A DNA stretch of 64,000 nt from NCBI GenBank assembly GCA_020638365.1, contig JACKIQ010000005.1, positions 1 to 64,000 on the forward strand. The letters run 5' to 3'. Below the pieces are notes generated by a model. That model searched no databases, had not been told where the DNA came from, and saw only the letters and a list, made by a program, of their open reading frames with translations. Below, piece by piece: positions 51,170 to 59,424 of the stretch (its first letter is position 1; the number at the start of each line of letters is the position of its first letter). The translations under genes were made by a program, and so were the position numbers. Source of the stretch: Rhodospirillales bacterium (GTDB lineage: Bacteria; Pseudomonadota; Alphaproteobacteria; Micavibrionales; Micavibrionaceae).

Positions 51170-51292
51170 TGAAAGTACCCTCACCCTGATAACTAAATTA
51201 TGAAAACCCACGCTGATGATAATACAGATGCCGCTTCAAGTCAAAAAAACAAGGCAGATGTCCGGGAAAAATATACAAAAAGCGCTGAAGTA

Positions 51293-51367
51293 TGGTGCCC
51301 GGGGGCGGAATCGAACCACCGACACGGGGATTTTCAGTCCCCTGCTCTACCCCTGAGCTACCCGGGC
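51293..51367 (-). tRNA. tRNA-Phe (anticodon GAA)
   Basis: A 75-nt gene with CCA encoded. The acceptor stem GCCCGGG/CCCGGGC, D-arm TAGCTCAGGGGTAGAGC, anticodon stem GGGGA/TCCCC around loop CTGAAAA (anticodon GAA), and T-arm GTCGGTGGTTCGATTCC all fit. It lies downstream of rng, where several related genomes keep the same tRNA after a yacG gene that is missing here. Confidence 0.95.
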
Positions 51368-51439
51368 ACGGGAAAAGCGGGATAAAAAGCTAGAATACGG
51401 CTTATAAAAGAATGAACCCGCACTGTCCAGCCCTACTTT

Positions 51440-51473
51440 AAAAACCGCCTGAAAACACACAGCCTGAGGCGGT
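51440..51473 (-). terminator. Intrinsic terminator after rng
   Basis: Read on the minus strand, ACCGCCT and AGGCGGT (plus positions 51467-51473 and 51444-51450) form a 7-bp stem with a 16-nt loop, followed by a T-run. It is 13 nt past the rng stop codon and would end the hisG-to-rng transcript. Confidence 0.65.
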
Positions 51474-51485
51474 AAACGTAAGGCT

Positions 51486-52742
51486 CTATATCTCGACCCC
51501 CTCGACACGCTCATAAAGCGTGGGCGTCCGCCGCTTGCGGGTAATTTCCATCAGGCCGAGGCTGGTCAGCCCGTGAATCTGCACCGTGCAGGGATCTTCG
51601 TCAAACCCCTTTTCCAGCGCCCGGATCAGTTCGTTCTGCTCCTTGCGTGTTTTCATTTTAAGAAAGTCGATAATGATAATCCCGCCGAGATTCCGCAGCC
51701 GCACCTGCCGCGCGACCTCCTCGGCCGCCTCGACGTTTACCGCAAGATGAGAACGCCTGTCCGCCCCCTTGTTTACATCTATGGCCGTCAGCGCCGCCGT
51801 CTCCTGGATAATCAGGTTCCCCCCGCTCGGAAGCAGGCTGTAATCGTGGAAAAGCGTTTCGATCAACGTAAGAACGTCCCGGTACCCGAACAGCGCCAGA
51901 TCTTTTGTAGCGTCATCCAGTTCGATCGGCGTCACGCGGGGTACAAGGTCCGGCGCAAAAACCGAACACCATTCCTCGACGGCGCCGTAATGGTCCATGG
52001 TCACGACCTCAATCCGCTCGATTTTCTCCACGGCAAGATCGCTCAGGATCCGCTGGATGGAATCCGGCCCCAGCATGATAAGCGCCGGATCGCTCCCCTC
52101 GAAAAACGCCTGAAGCTCCGACCACACGCTTTTAAGGATGGTCGCCTCCCGCACGAGAATATCGGTCTGGATATCCGCCGCCGAAGACCGCAGGATAAAG
52201 CCGTCCATCCCCTCCAGCGCCCCCAGCATATCCGAAAGGGTAGAGCGCAGGGCTTTTTTACGGATGCGTTGCGAGATGTGGTTCCCCTCCATCAGCGGAC
52301 AGTAAATCAGGTGCCGTCCCGGTATGGAGATATCCATGCTGAGCTGTGCCGATTTCTGCTCCAGCGGAAGCTCTGAATCCATCGTGCGCGGAAGGTAGGC
52401 GCTCTTGGCCTGTACAATAATCATATCGCCGGGCTTGAAAACCTTCCCGATCGCCCGCTCACCGCCTTTGATGATCGAGCCGTCCTTGGCCCGTACCCGC
52501 ACGTCGCGATTATACAGAACCCCTGTATAGCTTCCGTCCAGATCAACGAAAGCCGCATCCAGTGAGGCGCTGACCGAAGTCACCTTCCCCCAGTAGATAG
52601 ACCCCCACCGCACCGCCTCGTGCGCAGGGTCGATCTCCAGACCTTCCAGCCGCCCCTTTTCAAGAGCCGCGGCCCACATCTGGCCTTGATATTCCTCGAT
52701 CAGTATATCCAAACTGCCCCCGGCTTTTCCGTGTGACGACAA
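51486..52742 (-). CDS. rng: Ribonuclease E/G family protein
   Basis: An endoribonuclease of the RNase E/G family, processing rRNA and mRNA at single-stranded AU-rich sites. The 418 residues cover an S1-like N-terminal domain (VRWGSIYWGKVTSVSASLDAAFVDLDG), a 5'-sensor part and the DNase I-like catalytic core with both catalytic aspartates (TALTAIDVNKGA and GGIIIIDFLKM). It ends shortly after RKRRTPTLYERVEGVEI, so the CPxC zinc-link that tethers dimers in RNase E/G is missing. The start is a TTG at 52742 without a strong ribosome-binding site. It follows maf by 17 nt. Confidence 0.92.
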   Translation of the reverse strand: MSSHGKAGGSLDILIEEYQGQMWAAALEKGRLEGLEIDPAHEAVRWGSIYWGKVTSVSASLDAAFVDLDGSYTGVLYNRDVRVRAKDGSIIKGGERAIGKVFKPGDMIIVQAKSAYLPRTMDSELPLEQKSAQLSMDISIPGRHLIYCPLMEGNHISQRIRKKALRSTLSDMLGALEGMDGFILRSSAADIQTDILVREATILKSVWSELQAFFEGSDPALIMLGPDSIQRILSDLAVEKIERIEVVTMDHYGAVEEWCSVFAPDLVPRVTPIELDDATKDLALFGYRDVLTLIETLFHDYSLLPSGGNLIIQETAALTAIDVNKGADRRSHLAVNVEAAEEVARQVRLRNLGGIIIIDFLKMKTRKEQNELIRALEKGFDEDPCTVQIHGLTSLGLMEITRKRRTPTLYERVEGVEI

Positions 52743-52759
52743 AGAGTTAACGAACCATT

Positions 52760-53347
52760 CTACCTGAAGAAACCGTTCCCGGCCAGAAGTTGAACGGTAT
52801 CATGCACGGACAGCCCCACGACATTCGAATAAGACCCGCGGACAAATGGGATGAACGCCGCCGCCAGCCCCTGAATGGCGTACCCTCCGGCCTTACCCTG
52901 CCACTCCTCGCCGGCGATATAAGCCTCCTGCTCCTCATTGCTTATCGTTTTGAACCTGACGACCGTATCGCATAACCGTATGAGTGTCTCTCCCGCGGGC
53001 GTAATCAGGCAAATCCCCCCGTAAACATGGTGACGACGCCCGGATAGAATTTTAAGGCAGGCCCGTGCCTCCCCCACGCTCTCCGCTTTAGGCAAAATGC
53101 GCCGCCCGCAGGCCACGACCGTGTCGGCCGCAAGGATGTAAGCCCCTTCAGCATCCCTCCCGCACGATTCCCGGGCCGCCTCAGCCTTCATCCGCGCAAG
53201 GCGAACCGCGAGAGCGCGGGGCAATTCCCCTTTCAGGGGCGTTTCGTCGATATCGGTGGGAGTAATAAGCGTAGGTTCAATCCCCGCCTGTCTCAGAAGG
53301 TCAAGCCGTCTGGGAGAAGCGGAGGCAAGGATAAGCTTATTTTTCAC
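52760..53347 (-). CDS. maf: Maf family nucleotide pyrophosphatase
   Basis: A 195-residue nucleoside triphosphate pyrophosphatase of the Maf/HAM1 type. It starts KLILASASPRRLDLLRQAG, with ILAADTVVACGRRILPK, RRHHVYGGI and GEEWQGKAGGYAIQG, the last carrying the ligand-binding Lys/Gly loop. It is likely a house-cleaning enzyme for modified or non-canonical dNTPs. The GTG start overlaps the infA 3' end by 11 nt. Confidence 0.94.
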   Translation of the reverse strand: MKNKLILASASPRRLDLLRQAGIEPTLITPTDIDETPLKGELPRALAVRLARMKAEAARESCGRDAEGAYILAADTVVACGRRILPKAESVGEARACLKILSGRRHHVYGGICLITPAGETLIRLCDTVVRFKTISNEEQEAYIAGEEWQGKAGGYAIQGLAAAFIPFVRGSYSNVVGLSVHDTVQLLAGNGFFR

Positions 53348-53555
53348 GGAAGATAATTCGGCCCTTTGTCAGGTCATAGGGAGTCATTTCAACCAGAACG
53401 ACGTCCCCCTGCAGGACACGGATGCGGTTCTTGCGCATCTTTCCGGCCGTATGCGCAAGAATAACGTGATCATTCTCCAGCTTCACGCGAAACATCGCGT
53501 TCGGAAGAATCTCCGTCACCACCCCTTTGAACTCCATAAGGTCTTCTTTTGCCAT
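53337..53555 (-). CDS. infA: Translation initiation factor IF-1
   Basis: A 72-residue OB-fold protein binding the ribosomal A site during initiation. The sequence AKEDLMEFKGVVTEILPNAM, the conserved HTAGKMRKNRIRVL and GDVVLVEMTPYDLTKGRI are complete. It is followed by maf with an 11-nt overlap. Its 5' gap to UPF0262 (53556-53644) holds no gene; a low-molecular-weight phosphatase sometimes found there is absent. Confidence 0.98.
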   Translation of the reverse strand: MAKEDLMEFKGVVTEILPNAMFRVKLENDHVILAHTAGKMRKNRIRVLQGDVVLVEMTPYDLTKGRIIFREK

Positions 53556-53644
53556 TGGTCAGAAAAAACTCCAATATTCTAGTCGGTTACCTTTTACACC
53601 GTTCTAAAGGGAAAAAGCAACGTCAAATCAGAGAGGAACGGAAT

Positions 53645-54145
53645 TTAGCGCCAGATGAGGGCTTTCCCGCTGTGGAGCACGCAGATAAGCGAAAAAAGCC
53701 GTCTCGACGTATTCAAATCCATAAGAATTTTATCCATCAGCCGGTCCATCAGCAGCTCAGCACCTTCGTTATGAAGCCCGCGACGCCCCATGTCGATCGC
53801 CTCTATACGCGAGGGTTTACCCTCCCGCAGCGCCTCTTCATAGCTGTGCACGATCATGAAATAGTCCTTGATCAACCGTTGATAGGGTTTAAGAGACAGC
53901 ACCAGCATCGGCAACTCATCCCCGATCACATTGGTTACGCGGAAAACAAGGCGGTTCTCTTCTATGGACAGAACGACATCGTAAGGCCCGCTATGATCCT
54001 TGACCGGCTGAAAATAGCTGTCTTGCCGCAAATCGTGCATCGCCGTCTGGTGATCCCGTACGATCAGCGTCGTTGCCCCAAGATCCTCCGCACCTCTTAG
54101 GTCGAAGCTGCGGATCCTGCTCTTGCTTGTCGGCTTCATGGGCAT
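53645..54145 (-). CDS. UPF0262 family protein
   Basis: A 166-residue member of UPF0262, an alphaproteobacterial family next to hisD/infA. It has GATTLIVRDHQTAMHDL, a Tyr-Phe-x-Pro motif, PYDVVLSIEENRLVFRV and LSLKPYQRLIKDYFMIVHSYEEALREGKPSRIEAIDMGRRGLHNEGAELL, which is the hallmark. Biochemical role unknown. It starts 11 nt after hisG, but hisD, normally between the two, is missing. Confidence 0.92.
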   Translation of the reverse strand: MPMKPTSKSRIRSFDLRGAEDLGATTLIVRDHQTAMHDLRQDSYFQPVKDHSGPYDVVLSIEENRLVFRVTNVIGDELPMLVLSLKPYQRLIKDYFMIVHSYEEALREGKPSRIEAIDMGRRGLHNEGAELLMDRLMDKILMDLNTSRRLFSLICVLHSGKALIWR

Positions 54146-54156
54146 GATGCAAAGCC

Positions 54157-54828
54157 CTACCCCTTCGAATGAACGGCGTTACGAAACGATTCGACCCAGC
54201 GCTCGACCTCCCCCGGACGCGTCTTGAACGCGCTGCGGTTGACGATCAGGCGCGACGACACCTCAAGGATCGTCTCGACTTCAACCAGGCCGTTCGCCTT
54301 CAGCGTCGCCCCGGAGGACACGAGATCGACGATCCGCCGCACCAGCCCCAGCGCAGGCGCGATCTCCATCGCACCGTTCAGCTTGATGCATTCCGCCTGC
54401 ACCCCGCGCTTGGCGAAATGCCGCGCTGTCAGGGACGGATATTTCGTGGCAACCCGGATATGGCTCCATTTATCCGGCGCATCGGTTTCAAGATCGGCCT
54501 TTGGCACGGCCACGGACAGGCGGCACTTGCCGATCCCCAAGTCCAGCGGAGAATAAAGCTCGGTGTAATTGAACTCTTCAATGGCGTCGCTGCCCACCAC
54601 GCCGAGCTGCGCCCCCCCGTAAGCCACGAAAGTCGCCACATCGAACGCCCGCACGCGGATGATATCCAGTTCCGGATGGTTGGTGGAAAACAACAGCTTT
54701 CGGCTGTCCTCGTCCTCGAAATCGGCTTCGGGCAAAATCCCGCAAGCCTTGAAAAGAGGCATGACCTCCTTCAGTATCCGGCCCTTCGGGACGGCCATGA
54801 TCAGTTTTGGCGTAGCATCAGAACTCAT
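54157..54828 (-). CDS. hisG: ATP phosphoribosyltransferase, short form
   Basis: The first step of histidine biosynthesis, condensing ATP and PRPP. The 223 residues give the short form, which lacks the regulatory C-terminal domain and needs HisZ. It has KLIMAVPKGRILKEVMPLF, QLGVVGSDAIEEF, IRVATKYPSLTARHF and the PRPP-binding DLVSSGATLKANGLVEV. No hisZ or hisD is adjacent. The upstream region 54829-55051 has no other gene. Confidence 0.95.
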   Translation of the reverse strand: MSSDATPKLIMAVPKGRILKEVMPLFKACGILPEADFEDEDSRKLLFSTNHPELDIIRVRAFDVATFVAYGGAQLGVVGSDAIEEFNYTELYSPLDLGIGKCRLSVAVPKADLETDAPDKWSHIRVATKYPSLTARHFAKRGVQAECIKLNGAMEIAPALGLVRRIVDLVSSGATLKANGLVEVETILEVSSRLIVNRSAFKTRPGEVERWVESFRNAVHSKG

Positions 54829-55051
54829 GGTGTATCACTTAGCGGGAAGCGGTGAATACGGCAAGACCTTTTGCCGCACCGCACCATTTTGAACCCGCCA
54901 ACCAAGAAAAGCAAGAGAAGGCAATACTGTGACAGGCAAAAACTATAGCTGTCCTCAGGGCTTGCCCAACAGAGTTTTAGACATTAACATTTTTAAACAT
55001 CAGGATGTCCGGATCATTTAACTAATCGCTATATTAAATTTTTATAACCAA

Positions 55052-55621
55052 ATGAAAAAATTATACTTTTTGATCTTATTATGTCTTTTATGCGCATGCG
55101 ACAACACTTCGCAAAACGCTCTATCAGGGCGCTGCAAAGCTTTTTATACGGACCTCTCTGAAGAATTATACGGGGCCGAAAGCGCCTTCAAGTCCGGTCA
55201 ATCGGCAAAAGACGTCATAAACCTCTACGAAATAAAGATTTTCGGCCATAAAAAGAAAGCAGAACAACTCCGCGACGATCTGGCCACGGGCGGCGAGCGC
55301 TACCGCTGGAAATGGCCCCGCCGCATGCGCAGCGAAGAAATATTCGAGTTCAAGGTCGCCTCCGCCTATTCGGGAGACTTGGAATCTCTAAAGCCGCTGG
55401 GCGAAAAATACAGGGACACTTTCGAAGATCTCTCATGGTTCTGCAACCGCGTAATCAGCGCGGAAATGCCGCCGCTCGGCCCCAGCAAGGGCCTGAACGA
55501 ACGCTTTATGGATCAAATGATGATCTCCCAGCAACTCAAAATCCTCCGGGCGGTCAAGACAAAGGAAGAAGGCGAAGCCTACACGGATTTTCTCATCCGC
55601 TCCGGCGCCCTGCGCCAGTAA
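55052..55621 (+). CDS. Lipoprotein of unknown function
   Basis: A 189-residue lipoprotein with lipobox LCAC (cysteine near residue 16). The mature N-terminus CDNTSQ has Asp at +2, which in enterobacteria favours inner-membrane retention; the rule may not hold here. The rest is helical, with FYTDLSEELYGAESAFKSG and RRMRSEEIFEFKVASAYSG. No known domain. The AT-rich gap upstream probably holds its promoter. It converges on nnrE, 3 nt apart. Confidence 0.7.
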   Translation: MKKLYFLILLCLLCACDNTSQNALSGRCKAFYTDLSEELYGAESAFKSGQSAKDVINLYEIKIFGHKKKAEQLRDDLATGGERYRWKWPRRMRSEEIFEFKVASAYSGDLESLKPLGEKYRDTFEDLSWFCNRVISAEMPPLGPSKGLNERFMDQMMISQQLKILRAVKTKEEGEAYTDFLIRSGALRQ

Positions 55622-55624
55622 CCC

Positions 55625-56647
55625 CTATCCACCCATATGCGCGACATGCCACAGCGCCATCCGCGCCGCCTCGTAAACGGAAATCCCGCGCTCATGCAAG
55701 CCGGAGAGTATATTCTCGATTGTCTTCTCAATCTCCTTGAGGCGAGCCTTCTGCGGCGCATAAGGCATAATGACCAACTCCCCCTCCGGCGTCGCCAGAA
55801 TGAAATCCGGCGCACTTTGAATCACGTAACCGTTTTCGCTTTTCGCTCTCTCCCGCAGCATGGACAGCGGATCGGCCACGCTTTTATCCGCCCGCACGAA
55901 ATGCACCATCCGCTTCCTCTGCGCCCGCTTCGCCGCCATCGCGTTCAACGCCGCAATTCTCATATTCTTGGGAAACGGGTTATAATTTTCAAGCGCAGCA
56001 TGACCGGCTTGCGCGACGCTGCGATTCGGAATACCGATATCCGCCACAACGACAGGCCCGCAATACGAAACACCGGGATAGAGAACATGCCCCAGCTTCT
56101 TCCGGCAAAACGTGACGGTCAGTTTCGCGCTCGGCGTAAACGGCGCGACCTCCGCCGTTGTCCCGTTCACCCCGCTGGGAATATCGACCGCGATCACCAG
56201 CGGCTTTGTACTCCCGATTTTTTGAAAAACCTCCAGAACGGGCGAACGGAATGCGCCCCTGAACCCCGTCCCGAACACCGCATCCACTACCAGTAAATCG
56301 GGCGTAATCTCCACTTCCTCGAACCGCAAAACCGGACCGTCCCATAAATCCGCCGCCTTTCGCGCATCGCCCTTAAGCGCCGCAACGGGAACGCAGCATG
56401 CCACCTGCACATCCCACCCCTGCGCCTTCAAAAGCGCAGCAATCACGAACCCGTCCCCGCCGTTATTCCCCGGCCCGCACAACACCAGAACCGGACACGG
56501 CTGCACCCGCTCGGCGATGATATCCGCCGCCGCCTGCCCCGCATTCTGCATCAGGGTAAAACCGGGAACCCCGGACTCGATCGTAATCCGGTCCGCATCG
56601 GCCATTTGTTGATTGGTTAAAATCTCGCACGGAGAAGCAAAAATCAC
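55625..56647 (-). CDS. nnrE: NAD(P)H-hydrate epimerase with degenerate NnrD-like tail
   Basis: Residues 1-225 are a full YjeF_N epimerase: LTNQQMADADRITIESGVPGFTLMQNAGQAA, VLCGPGNNGGDGFVIAALL, the Asp in LLVVDAVFGTGFRG, and AVDIPSGVNGTTAE. Bifunctional relatives of about 500 residues continue with the NnrD dehydratase. Here only about 110 residues follow, with NnrD-like phrases (FILATPEGELVIM, ENILSGLHERGISVYEAARMALWHV) but no ATP-binding Gly-Asp motif of the TAG-S/T-GDVLAG type. The dehydratase must therefore be lost or supplied elsewhere. The GTG start overlaps the mraZ stop by 4 nt. Confidence 0.85.
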   Translation of the reverse strand: MIFASPCEILTNQQMADADRITIESGVPGFTLMQNAGQAAADIIAERVQPCPVLVLCGPGNNGGDGFVIAALLKAQGWDVQVACCVPVAALKGDARKAADLWDGPVLRFEEVEITPDLLVVDAVFGTGFRGAFRSPVLEVFQKIGSTKPLVIAVDIPSGVNGTTAEVAPFTPSAKLTVTFCRKKLGHVLYPGVSYCGPVVVADIGIPNRSVAQAGHAALENYNPFPKNMRIAALNAMAAKRAQRKRMVHFVRADKSVADPLSMLRERAKSENGYVIQSAPDFILATPEGELVIMPYAPQKARLKEIEKTIENILSGLHERGISVYEAARMALWHVAHMGG

Positions 56648-57123
56648 CCCGGCCCCGGCTCGTCCCTAGCCGGTTCGCCCAGAATGGGCGCCGCCTCGCC
56701 CAGCCGCCTCTGGCTTTCGCGCTCGTCCCACGTCTTCTTCGGCCAGATCTCGATCCGGTCATAAACGCCGACGAAGACAAGCTCACGACCCTCTTTACCC
56801 TTGAGACCGAGCTGCGCAATATGCTCCTTCGATAAAAGGGTTCGCCCCTGCTCGTCACTGGATAAAGGCGAACAAAACGGAGCGACCCGGTGAGCGTCGG
56901 TGATCGCACCGCCTTCGGAAGCCTGCCTGAACAGGCTGCGCAGCGGCAGGATAATCAGGTGCGAACGATCCGCCGAAAGCGCTATCCCGAACGACTCGCC
57001 ATCTGCGCCTTCTTCAAGCGCGGACACGATCCGGCGGAAATCCGCAGGCAACGAGACACGATTCTTGTTATCCAGCTTGTGCCGGTGCGTTCCAAGGAAG
57101 ACCTTGCTCAGATCGGTGGACAT
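56644..57123 (-). CDS. mraZ: Transcriptional regulator MraZ (orphan)
   Basis: A 159-residue MraZ with two SpoVT-AbrB-like repeats: GTHRHKLDNKNRVSLPADFR and LSSDEQGRTLLSKEHIAQLG. MraZ normally heads the division/cell-wall cluster before rsmH; here it is alone and translationally coupled to nnrE. The ATG at 57123 is preferred over the longer in-frame GTG at 57138, because the conserved sequence begins there. AAAGTGG repeats resembling MraZ binding boxes lie just upstream and overlap the ribosome-binding site region, suggesting autoregulation. Confidence 0.88.
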   Translation of the reverse strand: MSTDLSKVFLGTHRHKLDNKNRVSLPADFRRIVSALEEGADGESFGIALSADRSHLIILPLRSLFRQASEGGAITDAHRVAPFCSPLSSDEQGRTLLSKEHIAQLGLKGKEGRELVFVGVYDRIEIWPKKTWDERESQRRLGEAAPILGEPARDEPGPG

Positions 57124-57124
57124 G

Positions 57125-57150
57125 CCACTTTTCTCCACTTTAACTCCATC
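57125..57150 (-). promoter_or_regulatory. Candidate MraZ operator (AAAGTGG repeats)
   Basis: On the minus strand, AAAGTGG occurs at 57131-57125 and 57141-57135, and a related GATGGAG at 57150-57144. The TGG cores are 10 and 11 bp apart, one helical turn. MraZ proteins are known to bind direct repeats with TGG cores at this spacing. The proximal copy lies immediately before the mraZ ATG, so binding would block initiation of transcription or translation. Confidence 0.6.
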
Positions 57151-57271
57151 TTAACGGCAAAACTAACAAACCAGAAGTAAAAACACCAACGAAATAAACA
57201 ATCGCCTTATGCGAAATATTTGACAATAAACCTGCCTTTCTGGAATGATCGCTTTAAACAGGGATAAGTAA

Positions 57272-58054
57272 ATGTCCGCAACCGACTATTTATACAGAAC
57301 CCTCGGCAGCCTGCGCAACCTCTGGCCCGCAGGCAAGCCGCATGAATTCATGGGCCATGATATTGCGGATTCCCTTGCCATCGCAGACCACCTTATCGCC
57401 GAAGACAGGGGTGAAATAGAGGTCGCGCAACTCATAGACGCCAGCTACGCCAACCGCCGCGTGAAGATGCCGCAATTCATCGCCGCTCTTAGAAAACTCT
57501 CCGATGCCGGAAGCATGGCCGCCGGAAATTACCGCAACACCGTGGCAGCGATGACGATGGGGGATCACCACGACATGGGCGGCGACTACGAACTCGCGGC
57601 CATTAATTACGTCCTCGCCTATCTCCACAGCCACGACCGTGGCTTCATGCATATGGCCAAGGAGATCGAGGGCCGCAACGCCCACCGCGACGCCGAAGGC
57701 TACGGAAACGCCGTCTACTGGCTGGCGCAGAGCGAAGGCGATCCCGCGCAGCTTTTGGAGGAAATGCTCGAACTCAAGCGCCGGACGAATCTGGCACTGA
57801 ATTATTATCCAGAAGAGTATTATGAAGACCTGATCAGGGGTATGGACGAAAATCCCGATATCCGCAGAGCCATGAACGCCGATTTTCTCATCTATCGGTC
57901 CGCAGCGGCGCTCCACTTCAATCTTGACCGCGACCGCGCATGGGGACTGTACATGGACGGGCTGCGCAGCGGTCCGACCGAACACGCGCTGGCCAACCCG
58001 TTCATCCGTAACGCCTTCGAGGATTCACGGCCAAAAAAACAGTTCGAGGCTTGA
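57272..58054 (+). CDS. Hypothetical soluble protein
   Basis: A 260-residue helical protein with several His/Asp-rich loops (MTMGDHHDMGGDYELAAINYVL, LAYLHSHDRGFMHMAKEIEGRNAHRDAEGYG). A metal-binding role is possible but the spacing matches no family I know. No signal peptide or membrane segment. It is divergent from mraZ and converges on the YciI gene with 7 nt between stops. Confidence 0.7.
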   Translation: MSATDYLYRTLGSLRNLWPAGKPHEFMGHDIADSLAIADHLIAEDRGEIEVAQLIDASYANRRVKMPQFIAALRKLSDAGSMAAGNYRNTVAAMTMGDHHDMGGDYELAAINYVLAYLHSHDRGFMHMAKEIEGRNAHRDAEGYGNAVYWLAQSEGDPAQLLEEMLELKRRTNLALNYYPEEYYEDLIRGMDENPDIRRAMNADFLIYRSAAALHFNLDRDRAWGLYMDGLRSGPTEHALANPFIRNAFEDSRPKKQFEA

Positions 58055-58061
58055 AAGCGCC

Positions 58062-58376
58062 TTAACCTCCGCACAACGCCTTCAGGAAACTCGGCCCGGT
58101 CTTGCAGGCAATAATCTCGATCTCGCCCCAGACTTTGTTCTGAACATAAGGCTCTTTTTTCAGATATTCGTCCAGCGCCGCGCGCGAATCCATTTCGAAC
58201 ACCATGACCGATCCGCACATATTGCCCTCATCGTTAAGCAGGGCCGCGCCGTATATCTGCTCGCCCCGTTCTAAAGCAGAATCGCACAGGGCGATATGCG
58301 CCTCGCGCACTTCAAGACGCCGCGCCAGCGCCCCCTCGTCTTTCGCATCGCGGGCTATAACGACGAACTGCGGCAT
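58062..58376 (-). CDS. YciI family protein
   Basis: A 104-residue YciI-fold protein of the ferredoxin-like type. It starts MPQFVVIARDAKDEGALARRLEVREAHIALC, with GEQIYGAALLNDEGNMCGSVMVFEMDSRAALDEYLKKEPY, the family's DP/DE-x-F-type end. The putative catalytic His of the family lies in REAHIALC. The ATG at 58376 is 1 nt after the fabI stop, so the pair is cotranscribed. Small-molecule substrate unknown. Confidence 0.85.
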   Translation of the reverse strand: MPQFVVIARDAKDEGALARRLEVREAHIALCDSALERGEQIYGAALLNDEGNMCGSVMVFEMDSRAALDEYLKKEPYVQNKVWGEIEIIACKTGPSFLKALCGG

Positions 58377-58377
58377 G

Positions 58378-59226
58378 TCAGGCCGCTTCCTCGGATGATT
58401 TGGGCGATATCCCTTGCAGCAGCTCAGCCGTGCCCGCTGCGGAATCAACGGCCACCATGCCCACCGTGTGATACCCGGCATCCACGTGAAGAACCTCGCC
58501 GGTGACCCCGCTGCCCAGATCCGAGAGCAGGAATAGCCCGGCCCGGCCGACATCGTTGATCGTCACGTTGCGCCGTAGAGGGGAATTGAGCTCGTTCCAT
58601 TTCAGGATATAGCGGAAATCGCCGATCCCGCTGGCCGCGAGCGTCTTGATCGGCCCCGCCGAAATCGCGTTCACGCGGATATTGTCCTTGCCCACATCGG
58701 CGGCCAGGTATCGCACTGAAGCCTCAAGCGCAGCCTTGGCCACGCCCATGACGTTGTAATGCGGCATAACCCGCTCGGCCCCGTAATAGGTCAGGGTCAG
58801 AAGACTCCCGCCGTTTTCCTTCATCAAAGGATAGGCGCGCTGAGCTATGGCCGTGAAAGAATAGACGGAAATATCCATAGTCCGCTGAAAATTGCCTCGG
58901 CTGGTGTTCAGGTACATCCCGTCCAGTTCGTTCTTGTCGGAAAAGGCAATGGCATGCACGACAAAATCAAGCGCTCCCCATTCCTTCTCAAGCGTCTTGA
59001 AGACCGCATCGACGCTCTCCTCGTCCGTCACGTCGCAAGGGAGGACGATCTTCGAGCCTGCCTTTTCCGCCAGTGGACGCACACGCTTTTCGAGAGCCTC
59101 CCCCTGAAAGGTAAAAGCCAGTTCAGCGCCATTGTTCATAGCTTGTTCGGCTATCCCCCACGCGATCGAACGATCGTTCGCCACGCCCATGATAAGCCCG
59201 CGTTTACCTTTCAAAAAGTCACTCAT
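58378..59226 (-). CDS. fabI: Enoyl-ACP reductase (NADH), FabI
   Basis: The last step of each type II fatty-acid elongation cycle. At 282 residues it is a FabI-type short-chain dehydrogenase: RGLIMGVANDRSIAWGIAEQ nucleotide loop, VVHAIAFSDKNELDG, the catalytic Tyr-x6-Lys in MPHYNVMGVAKAALEA, and GPIKTLAASGI. The ATG at 59226 is preferred; a GTG at 59232 adds two residues. It is divergent from the 518-residue gene over 192 bp (59233-59424), a region with no other feature. Confidence 0.96.
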   Translation of the reverse strand: MSDFLKGKRGLIMGVANDRSIAWGIAEQAMNNGAELAFTFQGEALEKRVRPLAEKAGSKIVLPCDVTDEESVDAVFKTLEKEWGALDFVVHAIAFSDKNELDGMYLNTSRGNFQRTMDISVYSFTAIAQRAYPLMKENGGSLLTLTYYGAERVMPHYNVMGVAKAALEASVRYLAADVGKDNIRVNAISAGPIKTLAASGIGDFRYILKWNELNSPLRRNVTINDVGRAGLFLLSDLGSGVTGEVLHVDAGYHTVGMVAVDSAAGTAELLQGISPKSSEEAA

Positions 59227-59424
59227 AGTCACATGCCATAAATTTTCATTATCTGCCCCTGTATCCTACACATTTCGCTTTCTGCGTCTAGGGGCCATAA
59301 GCACGTTTTTATGTGCGGCCGCCTTTACGCATGCTTCACGACTTCCGATTTATTCCCGCCGGTTTTTCTGATAGCATGGAAGCTTAAGAAAAATTGAAAC
59401 AACTCGTATCCATACTCCATAACT

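Noticed and set aside
51368..51485. yacG between rng and tRNA-Phe
   Set aside because: No open frame with the four-Cys zinc motif is present; the gap holds only a terminator.
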